From: Nitrospira sp.
GTDB taxonomy: Bacteria; Nitrospirota; Nitrospiria; Nitrospirales; Nitrospiraceae
Assembly: GCA_024998625.1 (NCBI GenBank)
Contig: JACOEL010000013.1
Span: 1-64,000, forward strand
DNA: 64,000 nucleotides
Direction of reading: 5' to 3'
A program made the translations under genes and the position numbers. Below are positions 28,588-36,586 of the stretch, piece after piece. Numbering within the stretch: the first letter of the stretch is position 1; every line of letters begins with the position of its first letter. The notes under the pieces are model-generated. The model ran no database searches and was not told the origin of the DNA. It saw only the letters and a program-made list of their open reading frames with translations.

Positions 28588-28670
28588 ACGTGAAAGGTAA
28601 AAAGTGAAACGTGAAAGGTCGCGGGGCTGAGGATTGAAGCGATCGTTGGTCCACCTTTGACGTTTCACGT
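28588..28670. repeat. Inverted and direct repeats between pup and prcB
   Basis: AAGTGAAACGTGAAAGGT at 28602-28619 pairs with ACCTTTGACGTTTCACGT at 28653-28670 with two mismatches and a 33-base loop. ACGTGAAAGGT also occurs as a direct repeat at 28588-28598 and 28609-28619. The hairpin would sit in the messenger between the modifier and the core subunits, where it could stabilise the upstream part or cut readthrough. Confidence 0.65.
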
Positions 28671-28685
28671 CTAACGAGGTAAGCA

Positions 28686-29459
28686 ATGGGGATGCAAGGG
28701 GACTTTTTTCAGCTCTTGAAGGAGCAGGGATATCAGTTCGGGAGTCCTGTCGCGGCCGCGGCCGGGATGGAGGTTCCGACGGCCACCACGATTCTGGCGT
28801 TGAAGTATCGCGACGGCGTGTTGATCGCGGGCGATCGCCGGGCGACCGCGGGCAACATGGTGATGTATGACCGCACAGATAAGGTCCTGGAGATCGATCG
28901 GCACAGCGTGATGGCCATTGCGGGGGTACCGGCGACAGCCTATGAGATGGTACGGGTGCTGGAGCATTCGTTCAAATACTATCGGCGCACGCAATTGCAG
29001 GAGTTGAGTTTCGAAGGAAAGCTGCGGGCGGTCTCCAAGTTGCTCAAGGAGAACGTGCCGGCGGCATTGGCGGGGACCGGTGCCGTGGTCCCGGTGTTCG
29101 CGGGGTACGACCATGAGCAGGAGTCCGCGAAGATTTATTTCTACGATATTCTGGGTGCGGAGTTTGAAGCTGTGGAGTATGCCGTGTCCGGTTCAGGCTC
29201 ACCGACAATCCGCGGTATCCTTCACTATGTGAACACATGGGGCCCGCAACCATTGGCGACCCTCCCGGAGGAACAGGCCACGATCCAAGCGCTCCGGTTG
29301 CTCTCCAGTGCGGCGGAATTCGATTCGGCCACCGGTGGGGTGAATCGAGAGCTGAATCTCTATCCAGTGGTGAAACTCATTAAGGCGTCCGGTGTGCAGA
29401 CCATTCCGGATGCCGATTTGAAACGATTGCATGAGAGCGAAGTGCTGCGCGGACGCTGA
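28686..29459 (+). CDS. prcB: 20S proteasome beta subunit
   Basis: A 257-residue precursor of the catalytic ring subunit. The propeptide is 33 residues; cleavage before T34 (TTILALKYRDGVLIAGDRRAT) exposes the N-terminal threonine nucleophile. D50-region GDRRAT and the downstream lysine (TDKVLEID) match the Thr/Asp/Lys triad of proteasome beta subunits. It degrades substrates unfolded by Mpa. GAGG precedes ATG 28686. The propeptide is shorter than in mycobacteria. The gene lies between pup and prcA as in actinobacteria. Confidence 0.95.
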   Translation: MGMQGDFFQLLKEQGYQFGSPVAAAAGMEVPTATTILALKYRDGVLIAGDRRATAGNMVMYDRTDKVLEIDRHSVMAIAGVPATAYEMVRVLEHSFKYYRRTQLQELSFEGKLRAVSKLLKENVPAALAGTGAVVPVFAGYDHEQESAKIYFYDILGAEFEAVEYAVSGSGSPTIRGILHYVNTWGPQPLATLPEEQATIQALRLLSSAAEFDSATGGVNRELNLYPVVKLIKASGVQTIPDADLKRLHESEVLRGR

Positions 29460-29505
29460 CAGATAGACGACTGGTTATTGACTCCTATGGTGAAGGTGGC
29501 ACGTT

Positions 29506-30345
29506 ATGTATGAAGAACCCTATCGGTGGATCGAGGCGGTCGGCAATCGACGCCAGTATCTCGATGAACAGTTTGCGAAGGGCTCGCCGGTCGTCGCGTT
29601 GGCCTATGCCGACGGGATATTGATGCTGACCGTCAGCCGCGGAACGCCCAAGCTTTATGAGATTTACGATCGCATTGCGCTGGGCGGAATGGGGCACCCG
29701 GCGGATCTGGAAAAACTCCGCTTCTCTCTGCTCGAAATGGCCCATGTCGAGGGTTTCAATCGATCGCCGTCCGATGTCACGGGCGCCAGGCTGATGAAGT
29801 ACGGGCTGGCGCCGACCATCAAGCAGGCCTTTGAAGAGATTTATAAAGCGCCCTTCATCGCCAAAATTCTGCTCGCGGAATTAGGCGTGAAACCCGATCG
29901 GGACCTGTTTCTGTCGATCAACTACGACGGAAATTTCGAGGAGAGCCGGGGCTGGGCGGCATTGGGCGCCACGGCTTCCGTGCAGGGGCGGATGCGACGG
30001 TATGTTGAATCACAACCGGCGGTTGCGCAGGCCCAGCTGGCGCAGGCCGTGGAACTCGCCCTCTGTACCTGGGCCGTGGGCTCGTTGGCTCAAGCAGTGT
30101 CCGAGTCCACGGCTGCGGAATCTTCCTCCACCCAGGTATCGGAGGAAAAGACGGAAGGGAACGGTTCGAGTCTTCCCGACAAGGCGGCGTTGCTGGCGCA
30201 CGTGCGTCAGACCGTTGGTGAGAAATCATTGGAATGTGTCCTGTTGGAGCGGCGCGCGCCTGGATCGGCCAAATATCGCGCGCTTCGTCCTGAGGAACTG
30301 GGCCGTCTGTTGCCTCCGGCTGTCAGCGCACCGGCCACCACCTAA
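29506..30345 (+). CDS. prcA: 20S proteasome alpha subunit
   Basis: A 279-residue non-catalytic ring subunit. It has the alpha-type core (SPVVALAYADGILMLTVSRGTPKLYEIYDRIALGGMGHPADLEKL) without the N-terminal threonine. Residues about 205-240 form a Ser/Glu-rich low-complexity linker, followed by a C-terminal helical piece. The alpha ring gates the chamber and receives Mpa. It follows prcB by 46 bp and precedes pafA by one base, implying translational coupling. Confidence 0.93.
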   Translation: MYEEPYRWIEAVGNRRQYLDEQFAKGSPVVALAYADGILMLTVSRGTPKLYEIYDRIALGGMGHPADLEKLRFSLLEMAHVEGFNRSPSDVTGARLMKYGLAPTIKQAFEEIYKAPFIAKILLAELGVKPDRDLFLSINYDGNFEESRGWAALGATASVQGRMRRYVESQPAVAQAQLAQAVELALCTWAVGSLAQAVSESTAAESSSTQVSEEKTEGNGSSLPDKAALLAHVRQTVGEKSLECVLLERRAPGSAKYRALRPEELGRLLPPAVSAPATT

Positions 30346-30346
30346 T

Positions 30347-31837
30347 ATGTTGAATCGTATCTTCGGACTTGAAACGGAATACGGCCTCCTGGTGAACCAG
30401 GATCGGCCCGACCATTCGCCCTCCTGGGTGGCGCAGCATATTCGCGACCACATTTTTCATGTCGAGCGGCGGGGAGTGCTCGATCTTCACCATCGTGGCC
30501 ATGACGAGCCGCCGGGCAATGGGGGGTTTCTGACTAACGCGGGCCGTATCTACATCGATATGGGGCATCTGGAATATGCCTCTCCGGAGTGCACGACCTT
30601 GGCGGATCTGGTGGCCTCGGATCGCGCAGGGGATCGGATTATTCAAGATGCGGTGAGTGCGTTGGGGCTGGAAGAGACGGTGTCGCTCATCAAGAACAAT
30701 ATCGATCATGAGACCGATGCGACGTTCGGCTCGCATGAAAACTATCTCGTCACGCGGCAGTTTCCCTTTTCCCGGCGCGGCCTCGGTCCGCTCGTGACGT
30801 TTTTGGTCACCCGTCAAGTGTTCACCGGGGCCGGACGCATCGGATGCGCGAGCAATCCCAACGAATGGGTGCAAGTCGGAGGACTCATCCTGCATCGGCC
30901 GGGACTGCGGGACGCGCAGGATCGATCGATCGTGCCGTTCCAGATTTCTCAACGGGCCGACTACATCGTCAACGACTTCTTTGAGTGGGTGCAACATAAC
31001 CGCGCGATCGTCAATACACGCGACGAGCCGCTGGCCGATCCGAACCAATACCGACGGATTCATCTCCTGTGCGGGGATTCGAACATGGCCGAATATGCCA
31101 CGGCGCTCAAGATGGGGACCACCGGGCTGGTGCTGCAACTGATTGAGGCCGGACAGGCCCCGCGCGGTCTTGGAATTCAGGAGCCGGTCGAGGCCCTGCA
31201 GGATATTTCTCGCGACCCGGATCGCCACTGGATCGTCCGCTTGGAGTCGGGACAGTCCATGTCCGCCATCGATATTCAGGAACAGTTTCTGGCCGCTGCC
31301 CGGCGCCATTGCAAGGGGCAGGACGAAGAGACGGATTGGGTGCTGGAGCAATGGGAATCCGTGTTGACCGATTTGCGCGGCGGGTATGAACAGCTGGTCG
31401 GCCGGATCGATTGGGCCTCGAAACTGTGGTTGTTGGAGACCTATCGGGAGGCCGAACAGTCTGCGTGGGACGATCCCATGTTGAAGAGTCTCGACCTTGA
31501 ATATCACAATCTGCACCCTGAGCGGGGACTCTGCTACGGTCTCGAGGAGGAGGGGCGTGGGCTGCGCCTGACGACCGATAAGATCGTTGCTCTCGCGCAA
31601 AATCATCCGCCTCGCAACACACGGGCGTTCGGACGCGGTGAGTTGGTCAGGCATCTGCTGGACAGTGGAGCGACCGGAGTCGTGTCGGATGCGCCGCTGG
31701 ATTTTGAAGAACAGATGGCCTGCGAGTACATCATCAATTGGTCGAATTTTAAACTGCGTGGAGCTGCGCCGTTTTTTATGGCGGACCCGTTCAAAACCTA
31801 CGTGCAGGATGTGCGGCACCATCTCGCCGCTCGATAG
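30347..31837 (+). CDS. pafA: Pup/UBact ligase PafA
   Basis: A 496-residue ligase that joins the deamidated modifier to lysines of target proteins using ATP. Motifs: FGLETEYG at residues 5-12 and the catalytic aspartate D71 in NAGRIYIDMGHLEYASPEC; the shorter N-terminal loop and the AGRIYID strand separate it from Dop. ATG 30347 is one base after the prcA stop; the frame stays open upstream to 30002 only as a shadow of prcA. It closes the proteasome locus. A convergent gene ends nine bases beyond it. Confidence 0.95.
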   Translation: MLNRIFGLETEYGLLVNQDRPDHSPSWVAQHIRDHIFHVERRGVLDLHHRGHDEPPGNGGFLTNAGRIYIDMGHLEYASPECTTLADLVASDRAGDRIIQDAVSALGLEETVSLIKNNIDHETDATFGSHENYLVTRQFPFSRRGLGPLVTFLVTRQVFTGAGRIGCASNPNEWVQVGGLILHRPGLRDAQDRSIVPFQISQRADYIVNDFFEWVQHNRAIVNTRDEPLADPNQYRRIHLLCGDSNMAEYATALKMGTTGLVLQLIEAGQAPRGLGIQEPVEALQDISRDPDRHWIVRLESGQSMSAIDIQEQFLAAARRHCKGQDEETDWVLEQWESVLTDLRGGYEQLVGRIDWASKLWLLETYREAEQSAWDDPMLKSLDLEYHNLHPERGLCYGLEEEGRGLRLTTDKIVALAQNHPPRNTRAFGRGELVRHLLDSGATGVVSDAPLDFEEQMACEYIINWSNFKLRGAAPFFMADPFKTYVQDVRHHLAAR

Positions 31838-31845
31838 TCTCTCGC

Positions 31846-32766
31846 CTACCGCTTTAGTCCCATCCGTTCCAGGGCTCCCTTCGACACATCGAACGCGAAA
31901 CGCAATTGGACTGCGTAATACTTTTGAACCAAGCCGGACTGGTCCAGCGGCCGGTCTTCTTCGCGATAAAACGCCAGTTCCGTATCCTTCCATCGGACGG
32001 CAATGCCGACGATCCAATCGAGTTCAGAAGGGTTCAGGGTATTGCTCGCTTCACGGTCGGTGAAGAGATTCATGTCTCCGTACAGCACCACCTTGTTCTT
32101 ATAGACATCCAGGTCGGCATGAGCGACGTATCGGAATAACGCACGGCCCGTGTTGTTGGGGCGGGCGAAGTACTGGCTGTTGTGGAAGAGCCATCCCGCG
32201 CCGGCATAGGCCGTGAGATTCTGGTTCGGGAAGGTGCGCCGCCACCAGGTGGAGTCCTGAATCGCTTGAAACCGGGCCGTCACGAGCGCATCGGCGTAGG
32301 CCTGTTTCAGGCCGCGACGGTCCAGCGGGGCATCTCGTTCGTACTGCAGCCGCCAATTGAAGCGATCGAGCACGCCGGTGAAGGCAAAGGTGCCGTCCCA
32401 TTCCGTCAGCTTGATCCATCCGTCGGTGCGGTCCGAGAAAAAATTCTGATCGGTGTAAAACGTGAGGTACTGCTTATAGAGGTCCGTTTCCAAGTGCAGC
32501 ATATGGCGCAAGCCGACGAGTCCGGTATTGTCAGGCCTGGCGGCGAATGTCGGATTCTTTACAAAAGCCCCGGTCAACAGATAGCCGCCGAACAGCGTTT
32601 CCTCTTCCTCGCGGGCGTCATGTTCCGGTTCATCCATGGAGGGGAGTGGGCGACCGTACTTTTCCAGCCCGAGCGCCGGTTCCGTCCAAGGTGTCATTGC
32701 CGACAGCAAGCCCAGGAAGAACACCAGCCAGCGTAGCCTGCAACTGCGGTGTCGCCGGGCCGTCAT
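31846..32766 (-). CDS. Exported outer-membrane-like protein, unknown function
   Basis: A 306-residue protein. ATG 32766 overlaps the upstream stop (ATGA) and starts a signal peptide (RLRWLVFFLGLLSAMTPWTEPALG). The mature part has alternating beta-strand sequence with aromatic girdles (YLTFYTDQNFFSDR, KVVLYGDMNLFTDR, TELAFYREEDRPLDQSG) and a phenylalanine-rich end, consistent with a small beta-barrel. The open frame reaches 32988 inside the neighbour but is not used. The family is not recognised. Confidence 0.65.
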   Translation of the reverse strand: MTARRHRSCRLRWLVFFLGLLSAMTPWTEPALGLEKYGRPLPSMDEPEHDAREEEETLFGGYLLTGAFVKNPTFAARPDNTGLVGLRHMLHLETDLYKQYLTFYTDQNFFSDRTDGWIKLTEWDGTFAFTGVLDRFNWRLQYERDAPLDRRGLKQAYADALVTARFQAIQDSTWWRRTFPNQNLTAYAGAGWLFHNSQYFARPNNTGRALFRYVAHADLDVYKNKVVLYGDMNLFTDREASNTLNPSELDWIVGIAVRWKDTELAFYREEDRPLDQSGLVQKYYAVQLRFAFDVSKGALERMGLKR

Positions 32767-33161
32767 TCCGAGCAATTGGCGAAGATCTCTTCGCAGTCGT
32801 TTGAGGCATCGACCGAACTCGGTACGAAGCGATATCGCACCTGGTCGACTCGTTGGTGTTGGATCACGACCGTTGCCCAACAGCCGTGATGTACGGTGGG
32901 TCGGCTGCTCTTCGATGACACCATGGATTCTTCCAGCAGGGGGGCTTCTCTGTAGTACCGGAGCATGGTAACCGCTCCCTCCTCCCATGCTTGAATGGGG
33001 GGGCCGGCGCAGGCCAGCACTTGTGCCTTGGTTTGTCCTCGTAGCGCCTGCTGATGAGGATAGCCCTCGGTGATAGGCGGGGTGTTGTGACAGCCGAGCA
33101 TGATTCCGGTCAGGAGGGTGAGCAGCATGCCGCTGTGAGCACGGATATGAGGTGGGCGCAT
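32763..33161 (-). CDS. Putative lipoprotein, SmpA/BamE-like N-terminal motif
   Basis: A 132-residue protein with a lipoprotein signal (LLTLLTGIMLGC, lipobox ending at Cys 24). The mature start has RGQTKAQVLACAGPP, resembling the GMTKxQVxxLLG motif of SmpA/BamE-type envelope lipoproteins. Its stop overlaps the start of the following beta-barrel-like gene, so the two are translationally coupled and may act together in the outer membrane. Confidence 0.65.
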   Translation of the reverse strand: MRPPHIRAHSGMLLTLLTGIMLGCHNTPPITEGYPHQQALRGQTKAQVLACAGPPIQAWEEGAVTMLRYYREAPLLEESMVSSKSSRPTVHHGCWATVVIQHQRVDQVRYRFVPSSVDASNDCEEIFANCSE

Positions 33162-33823
33162 CGTGAGTACTCAGCCTAGCCTATCGGGGACTGTGAGTAA
33201 CATACCTGCCGGGTCAAAGCAACCAACCAGGATCGATTCTCCGATGCTTGCTTTGTCGTCAAAGCACCTTGGCTGAGCCACGATGCCGCTGACTGAGGAG
33301 GGGCGGCTTAACCGTCACCCTTGAGCCGGTGTCCGTGGGGAGGGCATATTCTGCCGCGGGAAATTCCTTAATGGCTCAGGCTGTGATGCGGGATGAGTGT
33401 TGCGCCTGATCCGTGCGGGGCCTTTGCGCGAAGTGAGGAATCGGCGTCAGGATCATGACGGTCGTCATCGTTCTGACTTGCGGTGGTATCTTTCTGCCCT
33501 GTATCTATCATCTAAGTTAATTTTTGTAGGTAACTGCATTTTTTTCATGCGGATGAGTTGACAATTATGTCTAATTCCCTAGAATAAGCTTCCAACATTG
33601 GGTTGTTATGACAGCCGCTGTGTGCCAACTCTGAGGCCGTGCGTGTCGTTAATCCTGCCCTTGTTAGACCAACCGACCCCCTCCCGTATCTTTGGAATCG
33701 TTCGTGCGCTTGCAAGAGTTCAGCCTCGCCCGGAGCAAGCTCTGTGAGCGGGCGACGACGTCCACACGTTATTCAATTCGATGCTGTGCAACGCGCAGCA
33801 CTCAATACGGCGGGAGGGAATGT
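33162..33823. other. Long intergenic region with rightward promoter and leader
   Basis: About 660 bases between the lipoprotein gene (minus) and the PilZ fusion gene (plus). It carries the strong promoter listed at 33558-33585 and a leader of about 230 bases. The open frame 33692-33823 preceding the chosen start has no ribosome binding site. No gene is supported. Confidence 0.45.
33558..33585 (+). promoter_or_regulatory. Sigma-70-type promoter for the PilZ fusion gene
   Basis: A consensus -35 TTGACA (33558-33563) and -10 TAGAAT (33580-33585) are separated by 16 bases in AT-rich DNA. The expected transcript start near 33592 leaves a leader of about 230 bases before ATG 33824. Confidence 0.7.
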
Positions 33824-36553
33824 ATGTCGAAGTACATCGCTGCGCGCAATGAGAGTGTGTCTGTGATCGGTCTGCTCGGCCAGGAAAGCAGCCGGCAATC
33901 TTCGGTGCCGGACCGGAAGAAAACCGGCGATGCCTGGTCCCTCTCTGTTGCAGAGCGGCGGGTTTCCCGACGCCTTGCGACTCGCATCTCGACTCTCCTT
34001 CACTTTCAGGATCATACGTGGAACGGTCAGACGAACAGCCTCAGCTTAGGCGGGCTCTCAATGGAATTTCCCGAGGACATTCCTGCCATGTTGAATCAGC
34101 ATATTCTGTTGAGTCTGAATTCCAGGGCCACGCGGCCAGAAAGTACCGGGGTGGTGTGTGGGATTCGCGTTTCCGAAAGTGTCCTTGGTTCGGGTCAGAC
34201 AAAACGAGGAGTGACACTCGCCGTTCAGTTTGTGCGGTTGAGCCCCGCCGATGAGCAGGTGGTAGCCATGTGGATGAGCGAAGGCCGCGCACGGTTGAAT
34301 GGGCTGCATCTCGTCGCCGCATTGATCGCCCAGGAGAGTGAGGATGCCCTTATTGACACCGAGTCCCGACGGCCGGTCGTTTCTCGGTCTTCGCGCGCGC
34401 GCGTAGCCCAGGTGCCCGAACGACCACGCCAGGAGCGGCGGCGTCAGCAGCGGATCACGGTTGGATTGAGCACCGAGGTCAGCCTCCGGCTTAGAGCCGG
34501 TGATCGAGTCTTGTCGGGGGCGTTGACGACAGATCTGACGTCAAACGGGGCCTGTCTGTGCCTCTCGGCCGAAGAGGACTTGCTGGGTTCAGAATTGGAA
34601 CTGAGGTGGGTATCACCGACTGTCGCCCAGCGAGTGTCCTCTGCTTCCACGCCGTCGGTCGGCTGCTCCGTGGTGGGTGAAGTGGTATGGACAAGACCGG
34701 GAGGGGCCGGCGCTCCTTCCGGCTATCGGCAGGTTGGGGGGCGGACGGTCTTGGCGGGCGTGCGCTTTCTTCCGGTTGCAAAAGAGGCTGAGGACATCAT
34801 AGAGCACCTGCTTGAGCAGCAGAGCGAGGGTGTCGTCGTCAGGGCGGAAGGGCCTTCGGTCATCAGTGAGTTCTCGGAGTGTGCCCGCCCGTCCGGTCGC
34901 CGTATCGCGCTCTGTCACGATCGGCCTCGAACCGATCTGTCCGACGATGCACCGATTGTGGTAGTGGCTCCCGGGTATGGGGAAAGCAAACGCGACTATG
35001 TGCCGCTGGCCTACTATCTTGCCGGCAATGGGTTTCATGTGGTGCGTTTCGACAATGTCAATCATGTCGGAGAGAGCGATGGGTTGATCACACAGTTTCG
35101 CCTGGAGGATATGGAGACCGATCTGGAGACCGTGCTGGACTACGTGGCCGCTCAATGGCCGGGTCGATCCATCGGCCTTGTGGCGACCAGCCTGGCCGGT
35201 CGCGTTGCGCTCAAGGTTGCGGGGCGAGTTCCTCACCTGGGGCTGCTGACGTTGATCAATGGAATCATGGATGTTCAGCATACGTTGCAGGCCGTCCATC
35301 AAGAGGATCTGATCGGTGAACATGTGGCTGGTGTGCGCAAAGGGGTGGTCAACATTCTCGGTTTGACCATCGATGCGGATCGTTGGCTGGAGCATGCTGT
35401 TCGGGGAGGCTATGCCGACCTAAGCAGCACCCAGCAGGACGCCGAGCACCTCCATACTCCCGTCGTCCTGTTTCATGCCGAGCAGGATGCGTGGGTCGAT
35501 CCGTCCTCCATCGAGGCAGTCGGCGCGGCGATGGGTGAGAATCTTCGCCACTCCTATGTGGTGCCGGGCGCCTTGCATCGACTTCAAGAGAGCCCCCGAA
35601 AAGCCCGCATCGTCTACCGCCAAATTGCCCTGTGCTGCCAGGAAGAGTTGTGGCCGACACGGTCGATGTCGCGGATGGTCGAACCATCGCATCGAGAAAT
35701 TGGCGTGCAGAACCGCGCGGAACGCGAACGTAGCAAGAAACGTCGGCCGATGGGCAAGTCGGATCATGTGGCGTTCTGGCAGGAATACTTACACAATTTC
35801 CAGACGATCCCGAACGTGGCCGATTTTTGGCGGCTCATGGATCATGTCTATCGCCTGATGGGTGATTGCCATCACGGGGAGCGGATTCTGGATGCCGGGT
35901 GCGGCAACGGGAACCTCGGTGTGTTCCTGCAGCTCAATCAGGCGTTTCGCCAGCGTTATGCCCGGCGCGGAGATTTTCGCTCGCCCGACTATGTCGGGGT
36001 GGATTTTGTCCCGACGGCGCTGGCACAGGCCATGACCAACTTCGAGCAGGTGGGGGCGGCGCTACAGGGGCAGTTTTATGAAGGGCTGCGAGCCTATGTG
36101 CCGATGTCGATGCGCGTCTGTCGGGCCGACCTGGAGTCTCCGCTGCCGTTTCCCGATCGTTCCTTCGACCGGGTCGTGTGTAATCTTGTGATCGGGTACG
36201 TGCGCGACCCGCTGTTCACGCTCCGGGAATATCTGCGCGTGTTGGCTCCCAATGGACGGTTGGTGATTTCCAACCTGAAGCCGTATGCCGATCTCTCGGC
36301 AATTTATCGCAGCTTCGCTGAGACGGCGCAGACGCCGGACCAAATCGAAGAAGGGCGTCGTCTTCTGGACAATTCTGGTAGAATCAAAGAGCGGGAAGGC
36401 GAAGGCATTTTTCATTTCCATTACCAGGCGGAACTGGAAAGTTTGTTGCGCGCCGCTGGCGTCACGCATCCGCGGGTCTATTCCACGTTCGGAAACCAAG
36501 CGCTCATTGCCGTGGCCGATAAGGGCCTGGCGAACCTCACGGTGGCGGCATGA
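33824..36553 (+). CDS. Multidomain protein: two PilZ domains, alpha/beta hydrolase, SAM methyltransferase
   Basis: A 909-residue fusion. PilZ 1 spans about 45-130 (RRLATR with NSLSLGG); PilZ 2 about 205-325 (RRRQQR with DLTSNGACL); both show the RxxxR and [DN]xSxxG c-di-GMP motifs, the second with Thr. Residues about 340-620 are an alpha/beta hydrolase (VVVAPGYGESKRDY, nucleophile region VATSLAGR, ALHRL). Residues about 660-900 are a class I methyltransferase (ILDAGCGNGNLG, ADLESPLPFPDRSFDRVVC). GGGAGGGAA precedes ATG 33824. Likely c-di-GMP-responsive acyl or methyl transfer; the substrate is unknown. A large histidine kinase follows 33 bp on. Confidence 0.8.
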   Translation: MSKYIAARNESVSVIGLLGQESSRQSSVPDRKKTGDAWSLSVAERRVSRRLATRISTLLHFQDHTWNGQTNSLSLGGLSMEFPEDIPAMLNQHILLSLNSRATRPESTGVVCGIRVSESVLGSGQTKRGVTLAVQFVRLSPADEQVVAMWMSEGRARLNGLHLVAALIAQESEDALIDTESRRPVVSRSSRARVAQVPERPRQERRRQQRITVGLSTEVSLRLRAGDRVLSGALTTDLTSNGACLCLSAEEDLLGSELELRWVSPTVAQRVSSASTPSVGCSVVGEVVWTRPGGAGAPSGYRQVGGRTVLAGVRFLPVAKEAEDIIEHLLEQQSEGVVVRAEGPSVISEFSECARPSGRRIALCHDRPRTDLSDDAPIVVVAPGYGESKRDYVPLAYYLAGNGFHVVRFDNVNHVGESDGLITQFRLEDMETDLETVLDYVAAQWPGRSIGLVATSLAGRVALKVAGRVPHLGLLTLINGIMDVQHTLQAVHQEDLIGEHVAGVRKGVVNILGLTIDADRWLEHAVRGGYADLSSTQQDAEHLHTPVVLFHAEQDAWVDPSSIEAVGAAMGENLRHSYVVPGALHRLQESPRKARIVYRQIALCCQEELWPTRSMSRMVEPSHREIGVQNRAERERSKKRRPMGKSDHVAFWQEYLHNFQTIPNVADFWRLMDHVYRLMGDCHHGERILDAGCGNGNLGVFLQLNQAFRQRYARRGDFRSPDYVGVDFVPTALAQAMTNFEQVGAALQGQFYEGLRAYVPMSMRVCRADLESPLPFPDRSFDRVVCNLVIGYVRDPLFTLREYLRVLAPNGRLVISNLKPYADLSAIYRSFAETAQTPDQIEEGRRLLDNSGRIKEREGEGIFHFHYQAELESLLRAAGVTHPRVYSTFGNQALIAVADKGLANLTVAA

Positions 36554-36586
36554 TGACACGGCCTCGGCTCTACCAGAGTACCTGAG

